This document shows, one piece after another, positions 10,730 through 21,089 of a stretch of DNA of 56,817 bases. Position 1 is the stretch's first letter, and each line of letters opens with the position of its first letter. The position numbers were made by a program, and so were the translations under genes. The notes under the pieces were generated by a model. The model was not told the origin of the DNA. It saw nothing but the letters and a program-made list of their open reading frames with translations, and did no database searches. Origin of the DNA: Paracoccaceae bacterium. GTDB lineage: Bacteria; Pseudomonadota; Alphaproteobacteria; Rhodobacterales; Rhodobacteraceae. Location of the stretch: the NCBI GenBank assembly GCA_007693835.1, contig RECW01000130.1, positions 1-56,817 on the forward strand. The letters run 5' to 3'.

Positions 10730-11635
10730 ATGAACCGCTTCGCTCTCGCGCTGTGCGCGACGATCGCCTTCGCGGCCGTCGCCCCGTCGGCCGCGCAGGA
10801 ACCTTTCCAGGCGGCGATCGTCGTCAACGATCAGGTCGTGACCTTCTTCGACCTCGACCAGCGCATGCGCCTGCTCGCCATGACCGGCGCGCCGCAGGAC
10901 GCGCAGCTGCGCGCCTTGGCGGAGGAGCAGTTGATCGAGGACCGCCTGCGCCGAAGCGCGGCCCATGCGGCCGGGCAGCGCGCGGGCCCCGGCGACATCG
11001 AGGCCGGTATCGAGGACTTTCTGGCGCAGCGCGGCATGTCGGAGGCCGCGCTGAACCAGGAGCTGGCGCGCTTCGGCGTGGCCCGCGGCGCGCTCGAGGA
11101 GGCCCTCGCCGCGGAGATCGAGTGGCGCAGCGTTGTCCGCCGCCGGTTCGGCTCGCGCGCCGAGCCGAGCGAGGCCGACATCGACCAGGAGATCGCGCTC
11201 GGCCGCGCGCCGCAGGAAGTGCGGATCGCCGAGATCGCCCTGCCCAACGCGGTCCGCGGCGAAGCCGAGACCCGCCGCTTCGCCGAGACGCTCGCGGCGC
11301 GCATGGCCGACGGCGGCGACTTCGCCGACGCCGCGCGCCGCTACAGCGCCTCGCCGAGCGCCGCCGGCGGCGGCGACGTCGGCTGGGTGCCCGAGGGCGC
11401 GCTGCCGCCCGAAGCGGCGCAGGTGTTGGGCGCGCTGCCCGTGGGCGGCGTAACCCCGCCCATCGACTACGGCCCGGGCGTGCTGATCCTCAAGCTGGTG
11501 GATCGGCGCGCCGTCGAGACCGGGCCTGCGGATCGCGACGAGGTCCGCGCCCGTCTGCGCAGCCAGCGCCTGTCGCGCTTCGCGGCGACGTGGCTGCAGG
11601 AGCTGCGCGCGGAAGCGGTGATCGACCGGCGATGA
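10730..11635 (+). CDS. surA: SurA-type periplasmic peptidyl-prolyl isomerase/chaperone
   Basis: The 301-residue protein begins with a signal peptide ending near AAPSAAQ. A SurA N-terminal domain ([19 protein letters not shown]) and one parvulin PpiC domain (about residues 155-260, with [23 protein letters not shown]) follow. It folds outer membrane proteins such as LptD encoded just upstream. E. coli SurA has two parvulin domains; the single one here is usual in alphaproteobacteria. The ATG at 10730 follows AAAGGAGA. Its stop overlaps the pdxA start (ATGA). Confidence 0.88.
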   Translation: MNRFALALCATIAFAAVAPSAAQEPFQAAIVVNDQVVTFFDLDQRMRLLAMTGAPQDAQLRALAEEQLIEDRLRRSAAHAAGQRAGPGDIEAGIEDFLAQRGMSEAALNQELARFGVARGALEEALAAEIEWRSVVRRRFGSRAEPSEADIDQEIALGRAPQEVRIAEIALPNAVRGEAETRRFAETLAARMADGGDFADAARRYSASPSAAGGGDVGWVPEGALPPEAAQVLGALPVGGVTPPIDYGPGVLILKLVDRRAVETGPADRDEVRARLRSQRLSRFAATWLQELRAEAVIDRR

Positions 11636-12609
11636 CGGCGCCGCTCGCCCTCACCATGGGCGACCCCGCCGGCGTGGGCGGGGAGATCGCGGTCGCCGCG
11701 TGGCGGGCGCTGCGCGCGAGCGGGCCGGCCTTCGTGTGCGTCGACGATCCCGACCGGCTGTCGGCGCTGGGCGCGCCCGTCGCGGCCGTCGACGACCCCG
11801 CCGAGGCGGCGACGGTCTTCGCCGAGCGCCTGCCGGTGTTTCCCGAGCCGCTGGCCGCGCCGGCGCCGCCGGGCCGACCCGATCCCGCCAACGCGCCGGC
11901 CGTCGTGCGCGCCATCGAGCGCGCCGTCGCCTTGGCGCAGGCGGGCCTTGCGGCGGCGGTCGTCACCAATCCGATCAACAAGAAGGCGCTGAAGGACGGC
12001 GCGGGCTTCGCCTTTCCGGGCCACACCGAGTTTCTGGCCGCGCTCGGCGGCGCGCGGCGGGCGGTGATGATGATCGCCTCGCCCCTGCTGCGCGTCGTGC
12101 CGGCGACCATCCACGCCGGGCTGGTCGAGGCCGCGCGGGGGCTGTCGGCCGAGGTCATCGAGGACACGGCGCTGATCCTCGACGCGGCGCTGCGCCGCGA
12201 CTTCGCCATCGCCGCGCCGCGCATCGCGGTGGCGGGCCTCAACCCCCATGCCGGGGAGGGCGGGACGATGGGGCTCGAGGAGCAGGCGATCATCGCGCCG
12301 GCGCTGGCGCGGCTGCGGGCGCAGGGCCTCGACGTGCGCGGGCCGCTGCCGGCCGACACGATGTTCCATCCGCGGGCGCGGGCGACCTACGACGCCGCGC
12401 TCTGCATGTATCACGATCAGGCGCTGATCCCCGCCAAGACGCTCGCCTTCGACGAGGGGGTGAACGTGACGCTCGGTCTGCCGTTCATCCGCACCTCTCC
12501 GGACCACGGCACCGCCTACGACATCGCAGGGCAGGGCGTCGCGCGGCCCGACAGCCTGATCGCGGCGCTGCGGCTGGCGCGGGCGATGGCCGACGCCCGC
12601 GCGGCATGA
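11632..12609 (+). CDS. pdxA: 4-hydroxythreonine-4-phosphate dehydrogenase PdxA
   Basis: The 325-residue cytoplasmic enzyme oxidises 4-phosphohydroxy-threonine in pyridoxal phosphate synthesis. Clear family features are the N terminus [40 protein letters not shown] with substrate-binding residues, and metal-ligand histidines in TIHAG, DTMFH and [11 protein letters not shown]. The start overlaps the surA stop and the end overlaps the rsmA start, both as ATGA, so the surA-pdxA-rsmA block is translationally coupled. This order resembles the E. coli surA-pdxA-rsmA operon. Confidence 0.97.
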   Translation: MTAPLALTMGDPAGVGGEIAVAAWRALRASGPAFVCVDDPDRLSALGAPVAAVDDPAEAATVFAERLPVFPEPLAAPAPPGRPDPANAPAVVRAIERAVALAQAGLAAAVVTNPINKKALKDGAGFAFPGHTEFLAALGGARRAVMMIASPLLRVVPATIHAGLVEAARGLSAEVIEDTALILDAALRRDFAIAAPRIAVAGLNPHAGEGGTMGLEEQAIIAPALARLRAQGLDVRGPLPADTMFHPRARATYDAALCMYHDQALIPAKTLAFDEGVNVTLGLPFIRTSPDHGTAYDIAGQGVARPDSLIAALRLARAMADARAA

Positions 12610-13460
12610 CGGTCGCCATGACGGGGCCCGACGGCCTGCCGCCGCTCCGCGACGTCATCGCCCGCCACGGCATCGCGGCGCGCAAGGCGCTCGGCCAGAA
12701 CTTCCTGCTGGACCTGAACCTCACCGCCCGCATCGCCCGCGCAGCCGGCGACCTGAGCGGGACCGACGTGCTCGAAGTCGGCCCTGGCCCCGGCGGCCTG
12801 ACGCGCGCGTTGCTCGCGGCGGGCGCGCGCCGGGTGGTGGCGGTCGAGCGCGACCCGCGGTGTCTCGGCGCGCTGGCGGAGGTGGCGGCGCGCTGGCCGG
12901 GGCGGCTCGAGGTGGTGGAGGGCGATGCTTTGGCGGTCGACGCCGCGGCGCTGCTCGGCCGGCCGGCGGCGGTGGTGGCGAACCTGCCGTACAATGTCGG
13001 GACCGAATTGCTGGTCCGCTGGCTGCGCGTCGACTGGCCGCCGTGGTGGTCGGGGCTGACGCTGATGTTCCAGCGCGAGGTGGCCGAGCGCGTCGTCGCG
13101 GCGCCGGGTTCCGGGGCCTACGGGCGGCTCGGGGTGCTGGCGGGCTGGCGGACGACGGCGCGCATCCTGTTCGACGTGCCGCCGCAGGCCTTCGCCCCGC
13201 CGCCCAAGGTGACCTCTTCGGTCGTCTCGCTGACGCCTCGGCCCGAGCCGCTTGCCCCGGCGCCGCTGGAGGCGCTGGAGCGGGTGACGGCCGCCGCCTT
13301 CGGCCAGCGCCGCAAGATGCTGCGGCAGGCGCTGAAGCCGCTCGGCGTCGATCCGCTCGCGCTGCTGGAGGCGGCAGGGATCGACCCCACGCGCCGCGCG
13401 GAGACGCTCGACGTCGCCGCCTTCTGCGCGCTCGCGCGGGCCTACGCCGCCCGCGCGTGA
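12606..13460 (+). CDS. rsmA: 16S rRNA dimethyladenosine transferase RsmA (KsgA)
   Basis: The 284-residue SAM-dependent enzyme dimethylates two adjacent adenines in helix 45 of 16S rRNA. Seen are GQNFLLD near the N terminus, the SAM motif [11 protein letters not shown], the acidic loop AVERD, and the catalytic NLPYN. The start chosen overlaps the pdxA stop (ATGA); a second ATG four codons later is possible. The stop codon abuts the stop of the convergent GTPase gene with no base between (TGATCA). Confidence 0.96.
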   Translation: MTVAMTGPDGLPPLRDVIARHGIAARKALGQNFLLDLNLTARIARAAGDLSGTDVLEVGPGPGGLTRALLAAGARRVVAVERDPRCLGALAEVAARWPGRLEVVEGDALAVDAAALLGRPAAVVANLPYNVGTELLVRWLRVDWPPWWSGLTLMFQREVAERVVAAPGSGAYGRLGVLAGWRTTARILFDVPPQAFAPPPKVTSSVVSLTPRPEPLAPAPLEALERVTAAAFGQRRKMLRQALKPLGVDPLALLEAAGIDPTRRAETLDVAAFCALARAYAARA

Positions 13461-14933
13461 TCAGCGCAGCTTCACGCCGCGGGCGAGGCGGGCGGCCTGC
13501 CGCGCGAGCCCCGGCACGCTGAGCGCCGCGTCGCGCGCCCGCGCCGCCCAACCTGCGGGGCCGAGGGCGCGCTCCAGCTTGCGCCGCTCGGCGTCCGGCG
13601 CTGCGGCCGCCAGCGCCGCGCGGAGCGCGTCGAGGTTCCACGCCGCCTCGGGGCTCGACACCGAGACGGGGATCGCCGGCGCCGCGCCGAGCGCGGCCTC
13701 CGCCGCCGCCGCCGCCGCGCGCATCGCCTGCTCCTTCGGCCGCTCGCCCGCGGGGTCGTAGGGCGGCGCCCATTCGGCCGGCGGGTCGAGCCGGTCGGCG
13801 CAGGTCAGCGCGACCACCACCGGCGGGCGGCGGCGGGCGGGGTCGGCCGCCCACCGCTCCCGCAGCGCGTCGAGCGCGGCGCGGTCGGGGCCGCGGGCGG
13901 GATCGTGGGCGCGCACCGCCCACAGCACCAGATCGGCCGACGCCGCTTCGTCCAGCCACGCGCGCGAGGGTTTCCCGTCGACGCCCGGCGCTTCGAGCAG
14001 CACGGTCTCCGCCCCGTCGGCGGCCAGCGGCCACGCCTCGAACCGCTCGACGGGCGCGACCAGCCCCTCCGGCGCGCGCAGCCGGCCCGAGAGCGCGTTG
14101 ATCAGCGCCGACTTGCCCGCGCCGCGCCGCCCGGCGACCAGGATCGTCGTCGGCCCCGGCGCGCGGTCGGCGACCGGGGCGGGGGGCGCGAGGTCGTCGG
14201 CCGCGCGGGCGAAGTCGCCGGCGTAGAGGCTGATGGCCGCCTCGCCGGCCTCGCGGACGAGGATCGCCGCCGCCTGCGCCTTCCCGGCTGCGGTCAGCCG
14301 CGTCACGGCGGCGTTGACGATGGCCGCCCGCGCCTCCTGGAGCAGCGCCGACACCGGATCGGCGAAGCGCAGCACCCGCCAGGCGTCCCACAGCGTCCGC
14401 CCGCGCCGGCCCATGGCGAGGCCCTGAGGGATCAGCGTCAGTTCGAGATGGGCGAGGATCGGCAGCTCCGCCGACAGGCTGCGCCGGATGCGCCCGGCGA
14501 AGCTCTCGGTCATCAGCAGGAGTTCGGGCAGCGTCACGCGGAGCGGCGCGTGGGGGTCGTCGGGGTGGTAGGCGTTGGCGACGGCGCGCACGGCCCGTTC
14601 GAGCAGCAGGCGCGCGGCCGCGGCGTCGGCGACGTCCTCGGCCGAGACGCCGGCCGCGATCTCTGCGAGCGCCGCGCGGGCCGCCTTCTCCGCCGCCGCG
14701 GCGCTTTCCGGCGCGGCGGGCAGCGCGGGCGGCGCGTTTGCGCGCCGGGGCAGGAGGCGCAACCCCGCCGCGAGGGCCGACAGCGCCAGCAGACCGCCGA
14801 GCCACCAGAGCGCGAGCCCCTGCTCCAGCAGCCAGAGGAACCCGAGGACCGGCAGCGCCGCGAGCGGCAGGACCACGGCGACGAGGGTCGCGATCTCCGG
14901 CCAGTAGAGCTTCAGCCACCCCCAGCGCGTCAT
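13461..14933 (-). CDS. Membrane GTPase, second of a tandem pair
   Basis: The 490-residue protein has two hydrophobic helices at about residues 13-36 and 40-60, and a helical, alanine-rich region. A GTPase domain follows with P-loop GRRGAGKSA (268-275), a G3-like LLEAPG and a weak G4 (TCADR). The order of anchor then G domain differs from its upstream neighbour. I place it loosely with YcjF/DUF697-like or dynamin-like GTPases. The ATG at 14933 overlaps the stop of the upstream gene (ATGA); an ATG four codons earlier is also possible. Function is unknown; cotranscription suggests the two proteins act together at the inner membrane. Confidence 0.72.
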   Translation of the reverse strand: MTRWGWLKLYWPEIATLVAVVLPLAALPVLGFLWLLEQGLALWWLGGLLALSALAAGLRLLPRRANAPPALPAAPESAAAAEKAARAALAEIAAGVSAEDVADAAAARLLLERAVRAVANAYHPDDPHAPLRVTLPELLLMTESFAGRIRRSLSAELPILAHLELTLIPQGLAMGRRGRTLWDAWRVLRFADPVSALLQEARAAIVNAAVTRLTAAGKAQAAAILVREAGEAAISLYAGDFARAADDLAPPAPVADRAPGPTTILVAGRRGAGKSALINALSGRLRAPEGLVAPVERFEAWPLAADGAETVLLEAPGVDGKPSRAWLDEAASADLVLWAVRAHDPARGPDRAALDALRERWAADPARRRPPVVVALTCADRLDPPAEWAPPYDPAGERPKEQAMRAAAAAAEAALGAAPAIPVSVSSPEAAWNLDALRAALAAAAPDAERRKLERALGPAGWAARARDAALSVPGLARQAARLARGVKLR

Positions 14934-16027
14934 CGTCGCCGCCATGCGTCGCGCGCTTGGGCGACGCCGGTCGCATAGGCCGCCGACAGGGCGGCGGGGT
15001 CGGCGTCGCCGCCGGCGGCGCGGGCGCGCACGAAGGCGAGGGCCGCTTCGCCGAGGCCCCAGGTGGTGGTGAAGCTCCACGCCGCCGCCGCCGCGCTTCC
15101 CAGCACCGGGGCGAGCTTGGCGGCCTGCCGGGCGGCGAAGCGGCCGGCGTAGCGCAGCGCGAAGCCCGCCCCCATCGCCGCGGCGAACTCCGCCCAGAGG
15201 CGCGGGCCGGCGTCGAGCCCGTAGCGCCGCGCGATGGCGCGCAGCATCGCCGCCTGAAGGCTGGTCGCGCCGAGGCCGCCGAGCACCGGGACCGGCGTGG
15301 CTTCGGCCGCGGCCGCGGCGACGGCGAAGGGAAAGATGATCTTCTCGCGCAGGCCGCGGGCGGGGTCGGGCGCGAGCGAGGCCGCCATGGCGGGGGCGGC
15401 GTCGGCGAGCGCGCGCCACAGCGCCTCGGCGCCGTAATCGGCGGGCGGCAGGCCTTGCGAGGGCTGCGTGAAGTCGAGGGGGACGAAACGCGGCGGCGCG
15501 CCCTTCAGCCCGGCGAAGAGCCGCCGCTGCGCGAGCAGCCCGCGCCCGAGCGCCGGCGGCGCGCCGGGCCGGTCGAGATCGCCGGAGGCGCCGTCGAACG
15601 GGTAGGGGTCGAGATGGCGCGCGCCCGGCGGATAGAGGTCGTGCAGCCGCGTCTGCGCCACGATCACCGGCAGGTCGGGCCGGCGCGCGCGGGCCGCGCG
15701 CAAGGGCGTCAGCACCGCGCCGAGGGCGAGGTCGTCGGCGCGCACGACCGCGAGGATCAGCGCCGCGCGCCGCTCGGCGTAGGCGATCTCGCCCGCGTCG
15801 TCGCCGGCGGGGTCGTCGAGGCCGCGGGTGTCGAGAAAGCCGAGCGTCGGCGCGTCCGGCGGAAAGGCGTAGAGGCGCGCCTTGCGGGTGGCGGGCGCGT
15901 AGCCCTCGCCCACATCGTCGCGCGCGGCCCCCGTCAGCGCGGCGACGACGCTCGTCTTGCCTGCGCCGGTCTTGCCGAGCAGCCAGGCGACGGGGAGGAC
16001 GCCGGCGCTGTCGACAAGGGGGCCCAT
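14930..16027 (-). CDS. GTPase with C-terminal DUF697-like membrane domain, first of a tandem pair
   Basis: The 365-residue protein has its G domain first: P-loop GKTGAGKTS (residues 18-26), G3 LDTRGL (D66), and a G4-like VAQTRLHD. A C-terminal hydrophobic domain follows (IIFPFAVAAAAAEATPVPVLGGLG, then ARRYGLDAG...AAMGAGFALRYAGRF), which resembles the DUF697 domain of YcjF-type proteins. It lies 4 bases after hslU and overlaps the next GTPase gene by ATGA, so it is probably in the hslVU transcript. Substrate and role are unknown; envelope stress is a guess from the neighbours. Confidence 0.75.
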   Translation of the reverse strand: MGPLVDSAGVLPVAWLLGKTGAGKTSVVAALTGAARDDVGEGYAPATRKARLYAFPPDAPTLGFLDTRGLDDPAGDDAGEIAYAERRAALILAVVRADDLALGAVLTPLRAARARRPDLPVIVAQTRLHDLYPPGARHLDPYPFDGASGDLDRPGAPPALGRGLLAQRRLFAGLKGAPPRFVPLDFTQPSQGLPPADYGAEALWRALADAAPAMAASLAPDPARGLREKIIFPFAVAAAAAEATPVPVLGGLGATSLQAAMLRAIARRYGLDAGPRLWAEFAAAMGAGFALRYAGRFAARQAAKLAPVLGSAAAAAWSFTTTWGLGEAALAFVRARAAGGDADPAALSAAYATGVAQARDAWRRR

Positions 16028-16031
16028 GGCG

Positions 16032-17330
16032 TCACAGCACGTAGCGCGAGACGTCGGCCGAGCGGGCGAGGTCGGCGAGACGGCTCTCGACGTAAGGACG
16101 GTCGATCTCCACCGTCTCGCCGCCCTTGTCGGGCGCGGCGAAGGACAGCTCCTCGAAGACGCGCTCCAGCACGGTGTGGAGGCGGCGGGCGCCGATGTTC
16201 TCGACCGTGCGGTTCACCTCCGCGGCGATCTCGGCCAGCGCCTTCACGCCTTCCTCGGTGAAGCCGACCTCGACGTTCTCGGTGCCCATCAGGGCGGTGT
16301 ACTGTTTCGTCAGCGCGTTGTCGGGTTCGGTGAGGATGCGCACGAAATCGGCCTCCGACAGCGCCTTGAGCTCGACGCGGATCGGCAGGCGGCCCTGAAG
16401 CTCGGGCAGCAGATCCGACGGCTTGGCGATGTGGAAGGCGCCCGAGGCGATGAACAGGATGTGGTCGGTCTTCACGGGGCCGTGCTTGGTGGCGACCGTG
16501 GTGCCCTCGATCAGCGGCAGCAGGTCGCGCTGCACGCCCTCGCGGCTGACGTCGGCGCCGCGGGTCTCGGCGCGGGCGCAGACCTTGTCGATCTCGTCGA
16601 GGAACACGATCCCGTCGCTCTCGACCGAGGCCACCGCGTCGCGCGTGATCGCCTCCTGGTCGATCAGCTTGTCGGCCTCCTCGGCGATCAGCACCTCGTA
16701 GCTGTCGACCACCCGCATCTTGCGCCGCCGCGTGCGCCCGGAGAACGCCTTGCCGAAGATGTCGGCGATGTTGACCATGCCGCCCTGCTGACCGGGAAGG
16801 TCGAGGGCGGCGAGGGGGTTGGAGGCGTCGGCGACGTCGATCTCGATCTCCTTGTCGTCGAGCAGCCCGTCGCGGAGCTTCTTGCGGAAGCTCGACCGCG
16901 TCGCCTCCGACGCGCCGGGGCCGACGAGCGCCGTCACCACGCGATCCTCCGCCGCCTGATGCGCCTGCGGCTTCACCGCCTCGCGCATCTTCGCGCGCTG
17001 CATGACGATGGCGCTCTCGACCAGATCGCGCACGATCTGCTCGACGTCGCGGCCGACATAGCCGACTTCGGTGAACTTCGTGGCCTCGACCTTGAGGAAC
17101 GGCGCGTTGGCGAGCTTGGCGAGGCGGCGGCTGATCTCGGTCTTGCCGACGCCGGTCGGGCCGATCATCAGGATGTTCTTCGGATAGACCTCCTCGCGGA
17201 TGCCGTCGGGCAGCTGCCGCCGCCGCCAGCGGTTCCTCAGCGCCACGGCGACGGCGCGCTTGGCCTCGGCCTGGCCGATGATGAAGCGGTCGAGTTCGGA
17301 GACGATCTCGCGCGGGGTCAGCTCGCTCAT
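16032..17330 (-). CDS. hslU: HslU ATPase subunit of the HslVU protease
   Basis: The 432-residue AAA+ unfoldase feeds proteins to the HslV peptidase. Visible are the N terminus [17 protein letters not shown], Walker [10 protein letters not shown], the pore-loop region [13 protein letters not shown], and Walker [10 protein letters not shown]. The C-terminal tail SADVSRYVL fits the tail that docks into HslV. The start overlaps the hslV stop by 4 bases. Length and order (hslV then hslU) are standard. Confidence 0.98.
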   Translation of the reverse strand: MSELTPREIVSELDRFIIGQAEAKRAVAVALRNRWRRRQLPDGIREEVYPKNILMIGPTGVGKTEISRRLAKLANAPFLKVEATKFTEVGYVGRDVEQIVRDLVESAIVMQRAKMREAVKPQAHQAAEDRVVTALVGPGASEATRSSFRKKLRDGLLDDKEIEIDVADASNPLAALDLPGQQGGMVNIADIFGKAFSGRTRRRKMRVVDSYEVLIAEEADKLIDQEAITRDAVASVESDGIVFLDEIDKVCARAETRGADVSREGVQRDLLPLIEGTTVATKHGPVKTDHILFIASGAFHIAKPSDLLPELQGRLPIRVELKALSEADFVRILTEPDNALTKQYTALMGTENVEVGFTEEGVKALAEIAAEVNRTVENIGARRLHTVLERVFEELSFAAPDKGGETVEIDRPYVESRLADLARSADVSRYVL

Positions 17331-17887
17331 CCGGCGTCTCCGATCAGTTCCACGGATATGTTCTCGTTGGTGTAGACGCAGATCTCCGCGGCGATCTTCA
17401 TCGCCTTCCGCGCGATCGCCTCCGCGTCCATGTCGGAGTCATAGAGCGCCCGCGCCGCGGCCAGCGCGAAGGAGCCGCCCGAGCCGATGGCCGCCACGCC
17501 CCCTTCGGGCTCCAGCACGTCGCCGGCGCCGGTGATCACCAGCAGGTCGTCGCCGTCGGTGACGATCAGCATGGCCTCCAGATTGCGCAGATACTTGTCG
17601 GTGCGCCAGTCCTTCGCGAGTTCGACCGACGCGCGGCGCAGCTGGCCGGGCGCCGCCTCCAGCTTCTTCTCCAGCCGCTCGAACAGGGTGAAGGCGTCGG
17701 CGGTGGAGCCGGCGAAACCCGCCACCACGTCGCGCCCGCCGGGGCTGAGGCGGCGGACCTTCCGCGCCGTGCCCTTGATCACCGTCTGCCCGAGGCTCAC
17801 CTGCCCGTCGCCCGCGACGCAGACGCGCCCGCCCTTGGCGACGCCGATGATGGTGGTGCCCCGCCAGCCGGGGAAGTTCTCGGCCAT
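17327..17887 (-). CDS. hslV: HslV peptidase subunit of the HslVU protease
   Basis: The 186-residue protein is a proteasome-beta-like threonine peptidase. A short propeptide ([10 protein letters not shown]) precedes TTIIGV, so Thr11 is the likely catalytic N terminus after processing. [12 protein letters not shown] and the glycine-rich [11 protein letters not shown] follow as expected. It is the first gene of the hslV-hslU-GTPase-GTPase run and is divergent from hisB across 112 bases, where I could not recognise a heat-shock promoter. Confidence 0.97.
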   Translation of the reverse strand: MAENFPGWRGTTIIGVAKGGRVCVAGDGQVSLGQTVIKGTARKVRRLSPGGRDVVAGFAGSTADAFTLFERLEKKLEAAPGQLRRASVELAKDWRTDKYLRNLEAMLIVTDGDDLLVITGAGDVLEPEGGVAAIGSGGSFALAAARALYDSDMDAEAIARKAMKIAAEICVYTNENISVELIGDAG

Positions 17888-17999
17888 GGTCCGCCCTCCC
17901 GCACTTCGCCGTCGACATAAGCGCGGGCGCCGCGGAACGCCAGCCGCGCTTGGCGCCGCGGCCCCGCCCGCCTAGAAGGGCCGCCGGAGGACGAGCCCG

Positions 18000-18587
18000 A
18001 TGCGCAAGGCCGAGATCGCCCGCGACACCAACGAGACGAAGATCGCCGTCGCCCTCGATCTCGACGGCGCCGGCGCGCACGAGATCGCGACCGGCGTCGG
18101 CTTCTTCGACCACATGCTGGCGCAGCTTTCGCGGCATTCGCTGATCGACATGCGGGTGAAGGCCGAAGGCGACCTCTGGATCGACGACCACCACACGGTC
18201 GAGGACGTCGGCATCGCCCTCGGCCGCGCGCTTCGCGAGGCGCTGGGCGACAAGGCGGGGATCCGCCGCTACGGCGCCTGCCTGCTGCCGATGGACGAGG
18301 CGCTGACGCGCGCCGCGCTCGACCTCTCGGGCCGCCCCTTCCTCGTCTGGAACGTCGCCTTCCCGGCGGCGAAGATCGGCGCCTTCGACACCGAGCTCGT
18401 GCGCGAGTTCTTCACCGCCTTCGCGATGAACGCGGCGATGACGCTGCATGTCGACCTGCTCGCCGGCGCCAACGCCCACCACATCGCCGAAAGCGCCTTC
18501 AAGGCGGTCGCCCGCGCGTTGCGCGAAGCGGTGGAGCCCGACCCGCGTGCGGGCGGCGCCGTGCCCTCCACGAAGGGGACGCTCTGA
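18000..18587 (+). CDS. hisB: Imidazoleglycerol-phosphate dehydratase HisB
   Basis: The 195-residue protein is the monofunctional HisB found outside enterics. Metal-binding histidine motifs are present: [22 protein letters not shown] and later GANAHHIAE. It dehydrates imidazole glycerol phosphate to imidazole acetol phosphate in histidine synthesis. The ATG at 18000 follows GGAGG. It opens the operon hisB-DUF2628-hisH-hisA-hisF-hisE; hisG, hisD, hisC and hisI are not in the window. Confidence 0.97.
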   Translation: MRKAEIARDTNETKIAVALDLDGAGAHEIATGVGFFDHMLAQLSRHSLIDMRVKAEGDLWIDDHHTVEDVGIALGRALREALGDKAGIRRYGACLLPMDEALTRAALDLSGRPFLVWNVAFPAAKIGAFDTELVREFFTAFAMNAAMTLHVDLLAGANAHHIAESAFKAVARALREAVEPDPRAGGAVPSTKGTL

Positions 18588-18590
18588 GCC

Positions 18591-18977
18591 ATGGAGGAGC
18601 GGCTGCACAGCTTTCACCTCAAGCCGGGGCGCGACCCGGCGGAGACGGTGGTGATCGCCGACCGCTGGCGCTGGGGGGCGTTCGTCGCGCCGGTTCTCTG
18701 GTCGCTGTGGAACCGGCACTGGCTGGCGGCGCTCGCCTTGATCGCGGTGGCGGCGGCGACCGGCGCTGTGGCGGCCACCGGATGGACGACGCTGGCGGCG
18801 GCCATCGACCTCGCCGTCCGCCTCGGCATGGGGTGGGAGGCCGCGAGCCTCGCGCGGCTCGACCGGCGGTTGCGCGGGTGGCGCGACCTCGGCGCCGTCA
18901 GCGCGGTCGACGAGGAGTCCGCCGAGATCGCCTGGTTCTCGCGCCAGGCCGACGGCCCCTGGGGAGCGACGGCGTGA
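18591..18977 (+). CDS. DUF2628-type small membrane protein inside the his operon
   Basis: The 128-residue protein starts 3 bases after hisB and overlaps hisH by GTGA. It has a polar N terminus with [21 protein letters not shown], then hydrophobic stretches (about residues 28-45, 45-72) and a charged C-terminal tail. The pattern of a sensitive Trp/Arg segment before the helices is that of DUF2628 proteins. Similar genes occur between hisB and hisH in other alphaproteobacteria as far as I recall, but the function is unknown. Its tight overlaps mean it is made along with the histidine enzymes. Confidence 0.72.
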   Translation: MEERLHSFHLKPGRDPAETVVIADRWRWGAFVAPVLWSLWNRHWLAALALIAVAAATGAVAATGWTTLAAAIDLAVRLGMGWEAASLARLDRRLRGWRDLGAVSAVDEESAEIAWFSRQADGPWGATA

Positions 18978-19609
18978 CGACGGTCATTCTCGACTACGGC
19001 TCGGGCAACCTGCGCTCCGCCGAGAAGGCGTTCCAGCGCATGGCCGCCGAGACCGGGCGCGGCGGGCCGATCATCGTCACCGCCGACCCCGAGACCGTTC
19101 TCGCCGCCGAGCGCGTCGTGCTGCCCGGCGTCGGCGCCTTCGCCGACTGCGCCCGCGGGGTCGAGGCGGCGGGGCTGCGCGAGGCGCTGGAGGAGAAGGC
19201 GATCCGCCGCGGCGCGCCCTTCCTCGGCATCTGCGTCGGCATGCAGCTGATGGCGACGGTGGGGCGCGAGCACGGCGACTGGCCGGGCTTCGGCTGGATC
19301 CCCGGCGAAGTGCGCCGCCTGACCCCCGCCGACCCGAGCCTCAAGGTGCCGCACATGGGCTGGAACGCCATCGAGCCGGTCGATCATCCGGTCTTCGCGG
19401 GCGTCGCCCCCGGCTCGGACGTCTATTTCGTGCACTCCTATCATCTCGTTCCCGAGAATCCGGCGCACATGCTGGCGACCGCCGACCACGGCGGCCCCTT
19501 CGCGGCGGCGGTGGGGCGCAACGCGATGGTCGGGACGCAGTTCCACCCCGAGAAGAGCCAGGCGGCGGGGCTGCGCGTGATCGCGAATTTCCTCGGGTGG
19601 CGGCCGTGA
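18974..19609 (+). CDS. hisH: Imidazole glycerol phosphate synthase subunit HisH
   Basis: The 211-residue protein is the glutaminase half of the synthase and passes ammonia to HisF. The triad is visible: the nucleophile Cys in GICVGMQLM, and His and Glu in QFHPEKSQ. The start is a GTG overlapping the stop of the DUF2628 gene, giving [12 protein letters not shown], the normal N terminus. Its stop overlaps the preferred hisA start as GTGA. Confidence 0.97.
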   Translation: MTTVILDYGSGNLRSAEKAFQRMAAETGRGGPIIVTADPETVLAAERVVLPGVGAFADCARGVEAAGLREALEEKAIRRGAPFLGICVGMQLMATVGREHGDWPGFGWIPGEVRRLTPADPSLKVPHMGWNAIEPVDHPVFAGVAPGSDVYFVHSYHLVPENPAHMLATADHGGPFAAAVGRNAMVGTQFHPEKSQAAGLRVIANFLGWRP

Positions 19610-20334
19610 TCCTCTATCCCGCCATCGACCTGAAGGGCGGCCAGTGCGTGCGCCTGCTGCGCGGCGACATGGAGGCCGCGACCGTGTTCGGCGACGACCC
19701 CGCGGCGCAGGCCGCGGCCTTCGTCGCGGCGGGTTGCCGCTGGCTGCATGTGGTCGATCTCGACGGCGCCTTCGCCGGACGCAGCGCCAACGCCGAGGCG
19801 GTGGCGGCGATCCTGTCGCGCGTCGCCGTCCCGGTGCAGCTCGGCGGCGGCGTGCGCGACATGGCCGCCGTCGAGCGCTGGCTCGGCGCCGGGGTCGCGC
19901 GGGTGATCCTCGGCACGGCGGCGGTGCGCGACCCGGATTTCGTGCGCGAGGCCGCGCGCGCCTTTCCGGGCCGCGTCGCCGTCGGCGTCGACGCCCGCGG
20001 CGGGCGCGTCGCCGTCGAAGGCTGGGCGGAGACCACCGATCTCTCCGCGCTCGACATAGGCCGACGGTTCGAGGACGCCGGCGTCGCCGCGCTGATCTAC
20101 ACCGACATCGACCGCGACGGCGCCATGCAGGGCCCGAACGTGGCGGCGACCGCGGCGCTGGCGGAGGCCGTCGCGATCCCGGTGATCGCCTCGGGCGGCG
20201 TCTCCTCGCTCGACGACCTGCGCGCGCTCAAGGCCTGCGGCGCGCCGCTCGACGGCGCGATCTCGGGCCGCGCGCTCTACGACGGCCGGATCGACCTCGC
20301 CGAGGCGATCGCGGCGCTGGAGGGCGCATGCTGA
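19606..20334 (+). CDS. hisA: Phosphoribosylformimino-5-aminoimidazole carboxamide ribotide isomerase HisA
   Basis: The 242-residue (beta/alpha)8 barrel isomerises ProFAR to PRFAR. Asp in YPAIDLKGG and Asp in YTDIDRDG are the acid/base pair; the phosphate sites GGGVRD and ASGGVSS are intact. The track starts at the GTG at 19597, but the GTG at 19606 gives [10 protein letters not shown], the usual N terminus, and makes the GTGA overlap with hisH seen elsewhere in this operon, so I prefer it. It overlaps hisF by 7 bases. Confidence 0.95.
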   Translation: MILYPAIDLKGGQCVRLLRGDMEAATVFGDDPAAQAAAFVAAGCRWLHVVDLDGAFAGRSANAEAVAAILSRVAVPVQLGGGVRDMAAVERWLGAGVARVILGTAAVRDPDFVREAARAFPGRVAVGVDARGGRVAVEGWAETTDLSALDIGRRFEDAGVAALIYTDIDRDGAMQGPNVAATAALAEAVAIPVIASGGVSSLDDLRALKACGAPLDGAISGRALYDGRIDLAEAIAALEGAC

Positions 20335-21089
20335 AAGTCCGCGTCATCCCCTGCCTCGACGTCAAGGACGGGCGCGTGGTGAAGGGCGTCAACTTCGTCG
20401 ACCTGCGCGACGCGGGCGACCCCGTCGAGCAGGCCGCGCTCTACGACCGCGAGGGCGCGGACGAGCTCTGCTTCCTCGACATCACCGCCTCCCACGAGAA
20501 CCGCGGCACCATCCTCGACATCGCCCGCCGCACCGCCGAGCGCTGCTTCATGCCGCTGACCATCGGCGGCGGCGTGCGCACGCTCGACGACATCCGGGCG
20601 CTGCTGCTGGCCGGCGCCGACAAGGTGTCGATCAACACCGCCGCCGTGCGCGACCCCGACTTCGTGCGCCGCGCCGCCGAGAAGTTCGGCGAGCAGTGCA
20701 TCGTCGTCGCCATCGACGCCAAGCAGGCAGGCGAGGGGCGGTGGGAGATCTTCACCCACGGCGGCCGCACGCCGACCGGGATCGACGCGGTGGCCTTCGC
20801 GCGCAGTGTCGCCGACCTCGGCGCCGGCGAAATCCTGCTCACCTCGATGGACCGCGACGGCGCCCGCACCGGCTACGACCTCGCGCTGACGCGGGCGGTG
20901 GTCGACGCCGTGCCGATCCCGGTGATCGCCTCGGGCGGGGTGGGGACGCTGGATCATCTCGTGGAGGGCGTCACCGTGGGCGGCGCGAGCGCGGTGCTCG
21001 CCGCGTCGATCTTCCACTTCGGCGAGCACCCCGTCGCCGCCGCCAAGGCGCGGCTCGCGGCGGCGGGCGTGCCGGTGCGCGCGGCATGA
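20328..21089 (+). CDS. hisF: Imidazole glycerol phosphate synthase cyclase subunit HisF
   Basis: The 253-residue (beta/alpha)8 barrel uses ammonia from HisH to make imidazole glycerol phosphate and AICAR. Catalytic Asp residues are in [18 protein letters not shown] and LLTSMDRDG; phosphate sites are GGGVRT and ASGGVGT. The ATG at 20328 overlaps the end of hisA. The stop overlaps the hisE start (ATGA). It is paralogous to hisA next door, as expected. Confidence 0.97.
   Translation: MLKVRVIPCLDVKDGRVVKGVNFVDLRDAGDPVEQAALYDREGADELCFLDITASHENRGTILDIARRTAERCFMPLTIGGGVRTLDDIRALLLAGADKVSINTAAVRDPDFVRRAAEKFGEQCIVVAIDAKQAGEGRWEIFTHGGRTPTGIDAVAFARSVADLGAGEILLTSMDRDGARTGYDLALTRAVVDAVPIPVIASGGVGTLDHLVEGVTVGGASAVLAASIFHFGEHPVAAAKARLAAAGVPVRAA

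Noticed and set aside
8452-10827. Minus-strand ORF of 791 residues
   Set aside because: It is antisense to lptD, without recognisable domains, and typical of GC-rich shadow frames.
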